A stretch of DNA of 8,435 nt, taken from Saprospiraceae bacterium (GTDB lineage Bacteria > Bacteroidota > Bacteroidia > Chitinophagales > Saprospiraceae). The notes beneath the pieces are model-generated. The model was given only the letters and a program-made list of their open reading frames with translations, made no database searches and had not been told where the DNA came from. Positions 1-8,393 of the stretch are shown here, one piece after another. The first letter of the stretch is position 1, and each line of letters starts with the position of its first letter. A program made the position numbers and the translations under genes. The stretch lies in NCBI GenBank assembly GCA_013002475.1, contig JABDJM010000248.1, positions 1 through 8,435 on the forward strand, read 5' to 3'.

Positions 1-2601
1 AACAACGACCTCATCTGAATCCAAATAAGTTACATCGTATAATGAGTACCGGCCCTGAATTCTTTGAGACAAAGGCTCAACGATCTTCTCGTTATCTTTT
101 AGAGCAGTGGTAGCAATTCCTCGAAGGGTCTTACAATCCACATCCCGGATTACAACATCCTGAGAAACATCCACCAACCTTCTAGTTAGATATCCTGCAT
201 CTGCAGTTTTAAGAGCCGTATCGGCCAAACCTTTTCTGGCACCGTGAGTAGAGATAAAGTACTCTAGTACTGACAAGCCATCCAAGAAATTTGAAAGGAT
301 CGGGTTTTCAATGATCGCCCCACCTGTATCACCAGATTTCCTTGGTTTTGCCATCAAGCCCCTCAAACCACAAAGCTGTTTGATCTGTTGCTTAGAACCC
401 CTTGCACCGGAGTCAAGCATCATATATACTGAGTTGAATCCCTCTTTATGGGTTGCAAGCTCATTCAACAGATTATCTGTAATCCTGTTATCGGCAAAGG
501 TCCACTTATCAATGATCTGATTGTACCGCTCATTGTTTGTGATCAATCCCATGTTGTAATTCTCCCAAACTTCATCTACCTCAGCCTGCGCCTCTAACAG
601 GGTTTTAGCCTTAACAGTAGGAGTGATCAAGTCACCTAAGTTGAAGGAAAGACCTCCTCTGAACGACCACTGGAATCCCATTTCTTTGATCTCATCAAGG
701 AATTCAGCAGTTACCTTAAAGTTTGTTAAGCGGATAATATTGCTGATTACCCTTTTAAGGTTCTTCTTGGTAAGAAGATCATTTACATAAGGTACTCCCT
801 CAGGTACAGCCTGGTTAAAGATGACACGACCTACGGTACTTTCAACCATCTCGCGGCCCCAATTGCCCTCTTCATTCAATGTTGAAACACGAACTTTTAT
901 GGCGGCATGAAGGTCAACTTTGCCTTCGTTGTATGCAATTAGTACTTCCTCCGGAGAATAGAACTTGTATCCGGTTCCTTTAGGAATTTCTCCGGTCTCA
1001 GTAGTAGTTCTTTCTTTTGTCAGGTAGTACAATCCAAGGACCATATCCTGAGAAGGAAGAGTGATCGGGGATCCATCTTGTGGATTAAGCATATTGTGGC
1101 AAGCCAACATCATGACCTGCGCCTCGAGAATAGCTCCGTGACTTAGCGGCACGTGAACAGCCATTTGATCACCATCAAAATCGGCGTTGAAGGCTCCACA
1201 AACTAGTGGGTGAAGTTGGATCGCCTTTCCTTCAATCAATGTTGGCTGGAAAGCCTGAATTGAAAGCCGGTGAAGAGTCGGAGCTCGGTTTAACATCACG
1301 GGGTGTCCTTTTAGAATGTTCTCAAGGATTTCCCAGATCACCGGATCTTTCCGATCAACTAATTTCTTTGCAGACTTAACTGTTTTAACAATTCCTCGTT
1401 CTATCAGCTTTCGAATTACGAAAGGCTTGAACAATTCAGAGGCCATTTCTTTTGGAATACCACATTCATGTAGTTTCAGAGTCGGTCCAACCACGATCAC
1501 AGATCGTCCTGAATAATCAACCCTTTTCCCTAGTAGGTTCTGACGGAATCGTCCTTGTTTTCCTTTTAGGATATCAGAAAGAGATTTCAGTGACCTTCCA
1601 CCTTCTGCTTTAACCGCATTCGATTTTCGAGAGTTATCGAAAAGCGAATCCACAGCCTCTTGCAACATCCTTTTCTCGTTACGAAGGATAACTTCCGGTG
1701 CTTTGATCTCTAGCAATCGCTTCAAGCGGTTATTTCTGATAATGACCCTACGATAAAGGTCGTTCAGATCAGAAGATGCAAATCGTCCACCATCCAGAGG
1801 AACCAAGGGGCGAAGCTCCGGCGGTACTACTGGCAGGAATTGGATCACGGCCCATTCAGGTCGGTTTTCAATTCTTGTTTGACCATCACGGAAAGATTCA
1901 ACCACTCTCAACCTCTTAAGTGCTTCAGATTTTCTCTGCTGAGAAGTTTCTGTTGCTGCCTGGTGTCGAAGTTGATACGAAAGTTCATCCAAGTTAAGCC
2001 TGGCCATCAAACCATGGACAGCCTCTGCTCCCATTTTGGCTATAAACTTTTGTGGATCCTCATCATCCAGCATCTGGTTCTCCTTTGGAAGATTTTCCAG
2101 AATTGCTAAATATTCCTCTTCGGTAATTAAATCCATTTTTGCCACGCCATCTTCCTCCTTCACTCCCGGTTGGATTACGACGTATCTTTCATAATAAATA
2201 ATCGTCTCCAGCTTTTTTGAAGATAAACCAAGCAGGTATCCGATTTTATTTGGCAAGGATTTGAAGAACCAAATATGAACTACAGGCACAACAAGTTTGA
2301 TGTGTCCCATTCGTTCTCTTCGTACTTTCTTTTCTGTAACCTCCACACCACAACGGTCACAAACGATCCCTTTATAACGGATCCTCTTGTACTTTCCGCA
2401 ATAGCATTCGTAATCTTTCACAGGACCAAAAATCCGCTCACAGAACAAACCATCTCTTTCAGGTTTGTACGACCGGTAATTAATGGTCTCTGGCTTCAAC
2501 ACCTCACCATAGGATCTTTCCAGGATATCATCCGGAGAAGAAAGGCTAATAGTGATAGCGTCAAAGGTTTTCTTTTGCTTATGATTCTTTTTAAATGGCA
2601 T
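1..2601 (-). CDS. rpoC: DNA-directed RNA polymerase subunit beta-prime, 5' part (C-terminus outside window)
   Basis: Beta-prime is the largest core RNA polymerase subunit; with beta it forms the active-site cleft, binds the catalytic Mg2+ and clamps DNA. The frame stays open from the ATG at 2601 to the left edge, giving 867 codons of a protein that is about 1,400 residues in this phylum. Visible in order: the N-terminal zinc ribbon with C66-x-C68 and C81-xx-C84; the [16 protein letters not shown] segment around residue 358; the catalytic loop NADFDGD at 472-478, with D474, D476 and D478 as Mg2+ ligands; the secondary-channel segment [13 protein letters not shown] near 731; the bridge helix [19 protein letters not shown] from 787; and C823, expected first ligand of the second zinc site. 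The trigger loop and other three ligands lie beyond the edge. The start is 25 nt after the rpoB stop with no Shine-Dalgarno motif, and MPFKKN fits the family. Translating it line by line showed no frameshift or stop. Confidence 0.98.
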   Translation of the reverse strand, partial: MPFKKNHKQKKTFDAITISLSSPDDILERSYGEVLKPETINYRSYKPERDGLFCERIFGPVKDYECYCGKYKRIRYKGIVCDRCGVEVTEKKVRRERMGHIKLVVPVVHIWFFKSLPNKIGYLLGLSSKKLETIIYYERYVVIQPGVKEEDGVAKMDLITEEEYLAILENLPKENQMLDDEDPQKFIAKMGAEAVHGLMARLNLDELSYQLRHQAATETSQQRKSEALKRLRVVESFRDGQTRIENRPEWAVIQFLPVVPPELRPLVPLDGGRFASSDLNDLYRRVIIRNNRLKRLLEIKAPEVILRNEKRMLQEAVDSLFDNSRKSNAVKAEGGRSLKSLSDILKGKQGRFRQNLLGKRVDYSGRSVIVVGPTLKLHECGIPKEMASELFKPFVIRKLIERGIVKTVKSAKKLVDRKDPVIWEILENILKGHPVMLNRAPTLHRLSIQAFQPTLIEGKAIQLHPLVCGAFNADFDGDQMAVHVPLSHGAILEAQVMMLACHNMLNPQDGSPITLPSQDMVLGLYYLTKERTTTETGEIPKGTGYKFYSPEEVLIAYNEGKVDLHAAIKVRVSTLNEEGNWGREMVESTVGRVIFNQAVPEGVPYVNDLLTKKNLKRVISNIIRLTNFKVTAEFLDEIKEMGFQWSFRGGLSFNLGDLITPTVKAKTLLEAQAEVDEVWENYNMGLITNNERYNQIIDKWTFADNRITDNLLNELATHKEGFNSVYMMLDSGARGSKQQIKQLCGLRGLMAKPRKSGDTGGAIIENPILSNFLDGLSVLEYFISTHGARKGLADTALKTADAGYLTRRLVDVSQDVVIRDVDCKTLRGIATTALKDNEKIVEPLSQRIQGRYSLYDVTYLDSDEVVV

Positions 2602-2626
2602 AGCTTAAGAAATATTTAGGGAGTGT

Positions 2627-5600
2627 TTAATCAAATTTTACATCTAGAGCCAATCCTCTCAATTCATGTACAAGTACATTGAATGATTCGGGAATATTTG
2701 GCTCAGGGAGATTATCTCCTTTTACAATGGCTTCGTAAGCCTTCGCACGACCGATAATATCATCCGACTTAATAGTCAGCAACTCCTGAAGGATCGAACT
2801 TGCACCGAATGCTTCCAGTGCCCAAACTTCCATCTCTCCAAAACGCTGTCCACCAAACTGAGCTTTACCACCCAACGGTTGCTGTGTGATCAAGGAGTAA
2901 GGTCCAATAGATCTTGCGTGCATCTTATCATCAACCATGTGAGACAGTTTCAACATGTAGATAATACCGACAGTTGCTTGCTGGTGAAATCTGTCTCCAG
3001 TTCCGCCATCATACAGATAGGTCTGACCCAACTGCGGAAGACCGGCTTGATCGATATAATCACTTATCTCGGATGCTTTGGCACCGTCAAAAATTGGAGT
3101 GCCAAACTTCATTCCCAGCTTTTCTCCAGCCCAACCAAGAACTGTTTCGAAAATCTGTCCAAGGTTCATCCTTGATGGTACACCCAGTGGATTCAAAACA
3201 ATATCTACAGGTGTTCCGTCTTCAAGGAAAGGCATGTCTTCAACCCGAACAATACGAGAAACAATTCCCTTATTTCCATGACGACCGGCCAACTTATCTC
3301 CTACTTTCAGCTTTCTCTTCTTGGCCATGTATACTTTTGCCAGCTTAAGTACACCAGCAGGTAATTCATCACCAATGGAGATATTGAACTTCTCACGTTT
3401 GTATCGTCCAACCTCTTCATTAACCTTAATGCTGTAGTTGTGAAGCAGGCGGGCAATTAATTTGTCAGTATCACTATCTCCAGTCCAGTTGGAATAGTCC
3501 ACCGTATTGAAATCTAATTTTTTCAATATGGTAATGGAGAACTTCGTCCCTTTAGGCATCAACTCTTCATTGTAAATAGATCGAACACCCTGGGTGATCT
3601 TTCCTTTCACAAGGACAAGTAGCTTGTCAATAAGAATTGTCTTTAGCTCATTGAGCGCCACTGCATGCTCATCATCCAATTTTGCAATCAGCTCTTTTTC
3701 CTGTGTCTTTTGAACTTTATCCTTCTTCGCTCGAGCAAACAACTGCTTATTGATGATAATACCTTTCGTCGATGGAGGTGCTTTCATAGAAGCATCCTTG
3801 ACATCCCCTGCCTTATCTCCGAAGATCGCCCTAAGAAGTTTTTCTTCAGGTGTTGGATCAGACTCCCCTTTCGGAGTAATCTTTCCTATCAGGATATCTC
3901 CTTCTTTCACCCAGGCACCAACTCGGATAATTCCATGCTCATCCAGATCTTTTGTTGCCTCTTCACTGACATTAGGAATATCATTGGTCAATTCTTCTTC
4001 ACCAAGTTTTGTATCCCTTACATCCAATTCAAAGTGCTCGATATGGAGCGAGGTAAAAATATCCTCTCTAACAACCCTTTCAGAAAGCACAATTGCATCC
4101 TCAAAGTTGTAACCCTTCCATGGCATGAATGCAACCTTAAGGTTTTGACCTAAAGCCAATTCACCTTTATCTGTTGCGTATCCATCACAAAGGATCATTC
4201 CTTTTTTGACTCGCATCCCTCTTCGCACAATTGGCTTAAGATTGATACAAGTACCCTGGTTGGTTCTTCGGAATTTGGTAAGCTTGTAAGTCTTACGATT
4301 ATCCTCAAAAGAAACAAGCTGATCCTCTTCAGTTCTATCATATCGAATGACGATCTCATTCGCATCTACATATTCAACAACTCCTTTTCCTTCTGCATTG
4401 ATAAGCATTCGCGAATCCTCTGCAACTTTTCCTTCCAAACCTGTACCCACGATCGGGGAACTTGGTTTGATCAGAGGAACCGCCTGACGCTGCATATTCG
4501 AGCCCATCAGGGCTCGGTTGGCATCATCGTTCTCCAGGAATGGGATCATAGAGGCAGACACACCAACAATCTGGTTAGGTGCTACATCCATATACTCGAT
4601 CTCCTTTGGTTCCAAAACTGGGAAGTCACCGTGCTCGCGGCATTTAACTCTATCGGAATGGAATACCCCTTTATCGCTAATAGGTGCGTTTGCCTGAGCG
4701 ATCCTCTTGAAATCCTCTCCTTCTGCGGATAGGAATTGAACAGGGGATCTCAAGTCAACTTTTCCTTTGACAACCTTTCTGTAAGGAGTCTCCAGGAATC
4801 CCATCTTGTTCACTTTGGCGTGAACACAAAGTGTGGAGATCAATCCAATATTTGGTCCCTCCGGTGTCTCAATGGTACAAAGTCGACCGTAGTGAGAATA
4901 GTGAACATCCCTAACCTCAAATCCTGCTCTCTCTCTGGAAAGACCACCAGGTCCCAAAGCGGAGATCCTACGTTTATGAGTGATCTCTGAAAGTGGGTTG
5001 GTCTGATCCAGGAATTGTGATAGCTGGGACGTTCCGAAGAATGAGTTGATCACGGAAGAAAGTGTTCTCGCATTGATCAGATCGATCGGCGTAAACACCT
5101 CATTGTCCCGGACGTTCATTCGCTCACGGATCGTTCTGGCCATCCTGGCAAGACCTACACCAAATTGAGCGTACAATTGCTCCCCTACTGTTCGGACTCT
5201 CCTGTTAGACAGATGATCGATGTCATCAATCTCTGCTTTCTGATTCATCAGGCGAACCAAGTAGGTAACAATATGGATGATGTCCTCTTTTGTAAGGACA
5301 AGCGTCTCCATAGGTGTCTCCAGGTTAAGCTTCCTGTTAATCTTATATCGGCCAACCTCTCCGAGGTTGTATCTCTTGTCTGAGAAAAATAGTTTATCAA
5401 TAATCCCTCTAGCAGTCTCCTCATCCGGTGGATCCGTACCTCTAAGCTGTCGATAGATATATACAACAGCCTCCATTTCGGAGCTTGATGGATCCTTCTG
5501 AAGGGTGTTATAAATAATGGAGTAATCTTCTTCAACATCACTTCGCTGAAGGATCACCGTATCCACCTCAGATTCAAGGATCAATTCGATGTTTTCTTCG

Positions 5601-6445
5601 TCCAGAATAACATCTCTTTCAAGGATGATCTCATTTCTCTCAATGGTGACCACCTCTCCAGTATCCTCATCCACAAAATCCTCATTCCACCTTTTCAGCA
5701 ATCTGGCCGCCAATTTTCGTCCAACGGCTTTATTCAAATTCCGCTTTTTCGCTGGGATTTCTTCTGCCAATCCAAATAGATCAAGGATGGCTTTATCCGT
5801 ATCATACCCAATTGCACGCAATAGGGTCGTTACTGGGAATTTCTTTTTACGATCGATGTATGCATACATCACCGTATTGATATCTGTAGCAAACTCCATC
5901 CATGCTCCCTTAAATGGGATTACTCTGGCGGAGTATAATTTTGTTCCGTTAGGGTGGTAGCTTTGTCCAAAGAATACCCCTGGAGATCTGTGCAGTTGAG
6001 AAACGATAACACGCTCTGCTCCATTGATTACGAAAGTTCCCTTAGGAGTCATGTAGGGAATGTTCCCTAGAAAAACATCCTGTACGATCGTTTGAAAATC
6101 AACATGCTCTTCATCGTTACAACTAAGCCTCAATTTGGCTTTGAGGGGAACAGAATATGTCAATCCTCGGTGCATGCACTCAGGGATGGTATATCTTGGA
6201 GGATCCACGAAGTAGTCCAGGAATTCCAGTACGAAGATGTTTCTCGCATCAGTAATAGGAAAGTTTTCCTGAAACACTCTGAAGAGACCTTCGTTTCCTC
6301 TATTCTCCGGCGTTGTTTCAAGCTGGAAAAATTCCATGAACGATTTCAACTGAATTTCTAGTAGATCCGGATATTCAGATGCGAGTTTAATCTTTCCAAA
6401 ACTGATTCGACTCGCAGAAGCGCTAACAGTGCCTTTTTTTGCCAT
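2627..6445 (-). CDS. rpoB: DNA-directed RNA polymerase subunit beta
   Basis: Beta is the second core subunit; it forms half of the active-site cleft and the rifampicin pocket. The 1,272-residue product is full length for Bacteroidota. Visible in order: N-terminal lobe and protrusion (about 20-130, with [15 protein letters not shown] at 145-159); a lineage-type insertion about 228-350; the rifampicin region, with D480, H490 and S495 matching E. coli D516, H526 and S531 (constant offset of 36); [11 protein letters not shown] at 526-536; NFEDAI at 780-785, whose E782 and D783 match E. coli E813 and D814; a lysine-rich, coiled-coil-like insertion at about 904-1022, where E. coli has Si2; the catalytic lysines in [10 protein letters not shown] (K1051, K1059); and the C-terminal clamp segment [20 protein letters not shown] from 1193. 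The ATG at 6445 gives [10 protein letters not shown] and has no Shine-Dalgarno motif. It follows rplL after a 216-nt spacer with hairpins and precedes rpoC by 25 nt. Confidence 0.99.
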   Translation of the reverse strand: MAKKGTVSASASRISFGKIKLASEYPDLLEIQLKSFMEFFQLETTPENRGNEGLFRVFQENFPITDARNIFVLEFLDYFVDPPRYTIPECMHRGLTYSVPLKAKLRLSCNDEEHVDFQTIVQDVFLGNIPYMTPKGTFVINGAERVIVSQLHRSPGVFFGQSYHPNGTKLYSARVIPFKGAWMEFATDINTVMYAYIDRKKKFPVTTLLRAIGYDTDKAILDLFGLAEEIPAKKRNLNKAVGRKLAARLLKRWNEDFVDEDTGEVVTIERNEIILERDVILDEENIELILESEVDTVILQRSDVEEDYSIIYNTLQKDPSSSEMEAVVYIYRQLRGTDPPDEETARGIIDKLFFSDKRYNLGEVGRYKINRKLNLETPMETLVLTKEDIIHIVTYLVRLMNQKAEIDDIDHLSNRRVRTVGEQLYAQFGVGLARMARTIRERMNVRDNEVFTPIDLINARTLSSVINSFFGTSQLSQFLDQTNPLSEITHKRRISALGPGGLSRERAGFEVRDVHYSHYGRLCTIETPEGPNIGLISTLCVHAKVNKMGFLETPYRKVVKGKVDLRSPVQFLSAEGEDFKRIAQANAPISDKGVFHSDRVKCREHGDFPVLEPKEIEYMDVAPNQIVGVSASMIPFLENDDANRALMGSNMQRQAVPLIKPSSPIVGTGLEGKVAEDSRMLINAEGKGVVEYVDANEIVIRYDRTEEDQLVSFEDNRKTYKLTKFRRTNQGTCINLKPIVRRGMRVKKGMILCDGYATDKGELALGQNLKVAFMPWKGYNFEDAIVLSERVVREDIFTSLHIEHFELDVRDTKLGEEELTNDIPNVSEEATKDLDEHGIIRVGAWVKEGDILIGKITPKGESDPTPEEKLLRAIFGDKAGDVKDASMKAPPSTKGIIINKQLFARAKKDKVQKTQEKELIAKLDDEHAVALNELKTILIDKLLVLVKGKITQGVRSIYNEELMPKGTKFSITILKKLDFNTVDYSNWTGDSDTDKLIARLLHNYSIKVNEEVGRYKREKFNISIGDELPAGVLKLAKVYMAKKRKLKVGDKLAGRHGNKGIVSRIVRVEDMPFLEDGTPVDIVLNPLGVPSRMNLGQIFETVLGWAGEKLGMKFGTPIFDGAKASEISDYIDQAGLPQLGQTYLYDGGTGDRFHQQATVGIIYMLKLSHMVDDKMHARSIGPYSLITQQPLGGKAQFGGQRFGEMEVWALEAFGASSILQELLTIKSDDIIGRAKAYEAIVKGDNLPEPNIPESFNVLVHELRGLALDVKFD

Positions 6446-6463
6446 TGCAAGGGTAATTTTTAT

Positions 6464-6487
6464 TCGAATGAAAAATCCCTCATTCGA
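6464..6487 (-). promoter_or_regulatory. 8-bp hairpin just upstream of the rpoB start
   Basis: The minus strand reads TCGAATGA, then an 8-nt loop GGGATTTT, then TCATTCGA, a perfect 8-bp inverted repeat ending 18 nt before the rpoB ATG. The loop and the downstream leader can pair in another way: the GGGATTTTT at 6471-6479 is largely complementary to AAAAATTACCC at 6451-6461, so the two folds exclude each other. With no Shine-Dalgarno motif present, structure near the start could affect initiation. The inverted repeat is seen directly; a regulatory role is inference and chance is possible in A/T-rich DNA. Confidence 0.4.
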
Positions 6488-6541
6488 GGAGGCTTAACAC
6501 AAATTCAATTGACCATATAGAGGTCCCAGTGAAGCGATAAA

Positions 6542-6573
6542 GGCCTAGCCGAGGAATTCTCCTCAGCTAAGCC
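6542..6573 (-). promoter_or_regulatory. Strong hairpin in the rplL-rpoB spacer, candidate attenuator or RNase processing site
   Basis: In the minus-strand transcript the arms GGCTTAGCTGAGGA and TCCTCGGCTAGGCC pair over 14 bp around a 4-nt GAAT loop. Twelve pairs are Watson-Crick and two are G-U wobbles; on the plus strand those two would be C-A mismatches, so the fold favours RNA made in the direction of the operon. The stem is followed by TTTAT and then mixed sequence, a T-tract too short for an efficient intrinsic terminator, which fits partial termination or cleavage better than a full stop. It lies 88 nt past the rplL stop codon and 96 nt before the rpoB start, matching the place of the E. 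coli rplL-rpoB attenuator and RNase III site. Function is inferred. Confidence 0.6.
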
Positions 6574-6661
6574 ATTAATATCGTTGTCAGTTAAATACTG
6601 TGTAATACAATCTGAAATAAAGGGTTGGTATAAATTAAAGATTCGTTTGAAAAAAGCTCAA

Positions 6662-7039
6662 TTACTTAAGTTCAACTTCGGCACCAGCCTCAGTTAAAGC
6701 AGCTTTTACTTTTTCAGCTTCATCTTTAGGTACACCAGCTTTAATTACTGCTGGAGCACTGTCTACCAATTCCTTTGCTTCTTTTAGTCCAAGTCCAAGA
6801 AGGCCTTTTACTTCCTTCACCACTTTCAATTTTGCAGCTCCTGCTGAAGCCAAGAAAATGTCGAAGTCAGTTTTTTCAGCGGCACCGGCGGCTTCACCAC
6901 CAGCTGGTCCAGCAGCAACAGCGACAGCTGCAGCGGCAGGCTCAATGCCATGCTCCTCCTTAAGAATGTCTGCCAATTCAGAAACCTCTTTGATCGTAAG
7001 ACCAACTAACTGATCAGCAATTGATTTTAAATCTGCCAT
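6662..7039 (-). CDS. rplL: 50S ribosomal protein L7/L12
   Basis: L12 is the multicopy stalk protein that recruits and activates translational GTPases (EF-G, EF-Tu, IF2, RF3) on the 50S subunit. The 125-residue product has the complete family layout: an N-terminal dimerisation and L10-binding helical domain (1-33), an Ala/Gly-rich flexible hinge (about 34-55), and a C-terminal factor-binding domain (56-125) with [11 protein letters not shown] at 82-92. By alignment with E. coli the factor-contact positions K65, V66, I69, K70, R73 and K84 become K70, L71, V74, K75, K78 and K89, all conservative changes. The usual Thr before GLGLKEAK is Leu here. The ATG at 7039 gives [16 protein letters not shown], a typical start, after a 57-nt A/T-rich gap from rplJ with no Shine-Dalgarno motif. 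A palindrome covers the start codon. Since L12 is needed at several copies per ribosome, its expression should exceed that of its neighbours. Confidence 0.98.
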   Translation of the reverse strand: MADLKSIADQLVGLTIKEVSELADILKEEHGIEPAAAAVAVAAGPAGGEAAGAAEKTDFDIFLASAGAAKLKVVKEVKGLLGLGLKEAKELVDSAPAVIKAGVPKDEAEKVKAALTEAGAEVELK

Positions 7040-7049
7040 TTTAAAATGG
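7036..7049. repeat. 14-bp perfect palindrome over the rplL start codon
   Basis: CCATTTTAAAATGG equals its own reverse complement, and the rplL ATG lies in its right half on the minus strand. As RNA it could fold at most into a 5-bp stem with a UUAA loop, which is weak; as DNA it could be a symmetric protein site. It may be a chance result of an A/T-rich leader running into ATGG. Confidence 0.3.
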
Positions 7050-7063
7050 ATTTAATTTTTTTA

Positions 7064-7096
7064 CAAAAAATATATGCGTTTGTCTTGGAAGCCAAA
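7064..7096 (-). promoter_or_regulatory. Weak candidate Bacteroidota promoter for rplL
   Basis: On the minus strand TTTG (7093-7096) begins directly after the rplJ stop codon, and TATTTTTTG (7064-7072) follows after 20 nt. The Bacteroidota housekeeping consensus is TTTG, about 19-21 nt, then TAnnTTTG, so the -7 element here has one extra T. The rplL ATG is 24 nt downstream, so a start point a few bases past the element would leave a short leader. An internal promoter would help supply extra L12, but T-rich DNA produces such matches by chance. Confidence 0.2.
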
Positions 7097-7627
7097 TTAT
7101 TCTTCCCTCTGCTCCAAAGCCTTTAGTAAGCCCATAACTGTGCTTTCTCCACTCTTCAAACTGCTCACTAAATTCTTGGCTGGGGACTGCAGTAATGCTA
7201 CCAATTCTCCCAACAATTCCTCTTTGGACTTCAGAGCCTTTAGGAAATTAAGTTGGTCATCACCAGTGTACACTTCTGCATCGATGTAGGCTGCTTTCAA
7301 AATGGGTCGCTCTCCTTCAGCTCCGCGGAAATCATCAATGATCCTTGCTGGAGTGTTTGCTGCTTCAGCAAACATCACTGCTGTAGGTCCTTTCAAAGAT
7401 TCGAATAAGGATTTGTATCCTTTTTCTTCGGGAGCTTCCTCCATAGCCTTAATGGCCAAGGTGTTTTTTACAACCTTCATCTCCACACCATTCTCAAAAC
7501 ACTTTCTTCTCAGATCGTTGATCTGCTCAACGCTCATTGAGGAAGAATCAGTTAGGTAGAAAAACTGAGAACTACCAAACTTCTCCTTCAACGACTCAAT
7601 AGCTGTTGCTTTCTCTGCTCTTGTCAT
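7097..7627 (-). CDS. rplJ: 50S ribosomal protein L10
   Basis: L10 anchors the L12 dimers to the base of the GTPase-associated stalk on 23S rRNA, next to L11. The product is 176 residues, close to the family's usual 165-175. Residues 1 to about 130 form the RNA-binding globular domain, recognisable from MTRAEK and the conserved VVKNTLAIKAM at 52-62. Residues from about 135 to 176 (EELLGELVALLQ, then SLKSGESTVMGLLKALE) form the C-terminal helix that binds L12 dimers. The frame extends two codons upstream to a TTG at 7633, but the ATG at 7627 matches family N-termini and is chosen. It lies 19 nt after the rplA stop, so there is little room for a separate L10-binding leader like that of E. coli; any autogenous site would have to overlap rplA. 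No Shine-Dalgarno motif is seen. Confidence 0.97.
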   Translation of the reverse strand: MTRAEKATAIESLKEKFGSSQFFYLTDSSSMSVEQINDLRRKCFENGVEMKVVKNTLAIKAMEEAPEEKGYKSLFESLKGPTAVMFAEAANTPARIIDDFRGAEGERPILKAAYIDAEVYTGDDQLNFLKALKSKEELLGELVALLQSPAKNLVSSLKSGESTVMGLLKALEQREE

Positions 7628-7646
7628 TGCCAATTGTTTTTACGGA

Positions 7647-8339
7647 TTATTTAATAGTTTTCGTATCCACCTTGATGCCAGGACTCATAGTACTGGCGAT
7701 CGTAACAGATTTGAGATATATGCCCTTTGCGCTGGAAGGTTTCATTTTTACTAGTGTCATTAAAAGTTCCATTGCATTGTCCCTGATGTTCTCTGCTGAG
7801 AAGGAAACCCTCGCTACAGATGAATGGATAATACCGAACTTATCAACTCTAAATGAAATCTTACCTTTTTTTACTTCTGCTACTGCAGCTCCAACGTTAG
7901 GAGTAACCGTTCCGGTTTTGGGATTTGGCATAAGACCTCGTGGTCCCAAAATTCTACCAATCTTACCAACCTGTGCCATTACATTTGGCGCGGCGATCAC
8001 AACATCAACGTCGGTCCATCCACCCTGAACTTTTTGGACTAAATCGTCCAATCCAGCATAGTCAGCACCTGCAGCTTTGGCTTCTTCCTCCTTGTCGGGA
8101 GTACAAAAGACCAATACGGTTTTGGATTTACCAGTTCCGTGTGGAAGGGACACGGTACCCCTTATAGCTTGATCCGCTTTTCGGGGATCGACGCCCAATC
8201 TAACGTGGACATCCACCGAAGCATCAAATTTGGTCGTGTTCACTTCTTTTACAAGTGCACAAGCCTCATCGATTGAGTAATGCTTTTCTGCATCAATCTT
8301 TGCTTCAGCAGCTTTTCGCTTTTTTGAAACTCTTGCCAT
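7647..8339 (-). CDS. rplA: 50S ribosomal protein L1
   Basis: L1 forms the mobile stalk by the ribosomal E site and assists release of deacylated tRNA; in many bacteria it also represses its own operon by binding a copy of its rRNA site in the mRNA. The 230-residue product has the two-domain family fold: domain I from about 1-67 and 160-230, and domain II from about 68-159 between them. The signature [19 protein letters not shown] (132-150) and the C-terminal RNA-binding segment [10 protein letters not shown] (216-225) are clear; the more common form of the latter has Gly where S219 stands. Two tandem ATGs exist (8342 and 8339). The second gives MARVSKKRK, the usual family start; the first adds only one Met. 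It begins about 50 nt after the rplK stop and ends 19 nt before rplJ. There is no Shine-Dalgarno motif. Confidence 0.98.
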   Translation of the reverse strand: MARVSKKRKAAEAKIDAEKHYSIDEACALVKEVNTTKFDASVDVHVRLGVDPRKADQAIRGTVSLPHGTGKSKTVLVFCTPDKEEEAKAAGADYAGLDDLVQKVQGGWTDVDVVIAAPNVMAQVGKIGRILGPRGLMPNPKTGTVTPNVGAAVAEVKKGKISFRVDKFGIIHSSVARVSFSAENIRDNAMELLMTLVKMKPSSAKGIYLKSVTIASTMSPGIKVDTKTIK

Positions 8340-8342
8340 CAT

Positions 8343-8354
8343 TCAAAATTTTGA
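8343..8354. repeat. 12-bp A/T-rich palindrome abutting the rplA start
   Basis: TCAAAATTTTGA is a perfect palindrome that touches the first of the two tandem rplA ATGs. As RNA it is only a weak stem. It could be a protein site or simply the A/T-rich leader that replaces a Shine-Dalgarno motif in this phylum; chance is likely. Confidence 0.2.
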
Positions 8355-8393
8355 GGTCAATCACACAGATTTCTATGCTCCCTCGATAAAAAA

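Larger units (their letters stand above)
6446..6661. other. rplL-rpoB intergenic spacer, 216 nt
   Basis: This is the longest non-coding stretch in the window; the other gaps are 19 to 57 nt. It begins directly after the rplL stop and ends at the rpoB ATG. The first part (6580-6661) is A/T-rich, with a run of six T on the minus strand and no hairpin before it that could make a terminator. The middle holds a strong 14-bp hairpin (6542-6573), and the end holds an 8-bp hairpin (6464-6487). I see no convincing Bacteroidota promoter (TTTG, about 20 nt, then TAnnTTTG) in it and no small open frame worth calling. In E. coli the same spacer carries an attenuator and an RNase III cleavage site that lower rpoBC expression relative to the ribosomal proteins; a similar role here is inference from position and structure. 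Confidence 0.85.

Noticed and set aside
1840..2619. Plus-strand frames of 89 and 114 codons
   Set aside because: They are antisense to the rpoC N-terminal region, where the beta-prime frame with its zinc ribbon is unmistakable.
2700..3050. Possible frameshift or fusion near the end of rpoB
   Set aside because: The beta C-terminal clamp sequence continues to the stop without interruption, and the total length of 1,272 residues is normal for the phylum.
3665..4153. 162-codon open frame on the plus strand
   Set aside because: It is wholly antisense to rpoB, resembles no known family, and its composition follows from the reverse complement of beta codons.
5248..5541. 97-codon minus-strand frame inside rpoB
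   Set aside because: It is an out-of-frame reading of the beta gene, whose own frame is intact and conserved through the region.
6640..6661. Run of six T after the rplL stop as a terminator
   Set aside because: No stem with meaningful pairing precedes it; TTGA/TCAA around the run gives only 4 bp.
6627..6661. TTG, 21 nt, TAATTTAT after the rplL stop as an rpoB promoter
   Set aside because: The -7 element matches TAnnTTTG poorly and lies upstream of the hairpin, so it is no better than chance in A/T-rich DNA.
7606..8028. 140-codon plus-strand frame with hydrophobic stretches that resemble membrane segments
   Set aside because: It is antisense to rplA and the start of rplJ. The hydrophobic look comes from reverse-complemented Lys/Glu-rich codons.
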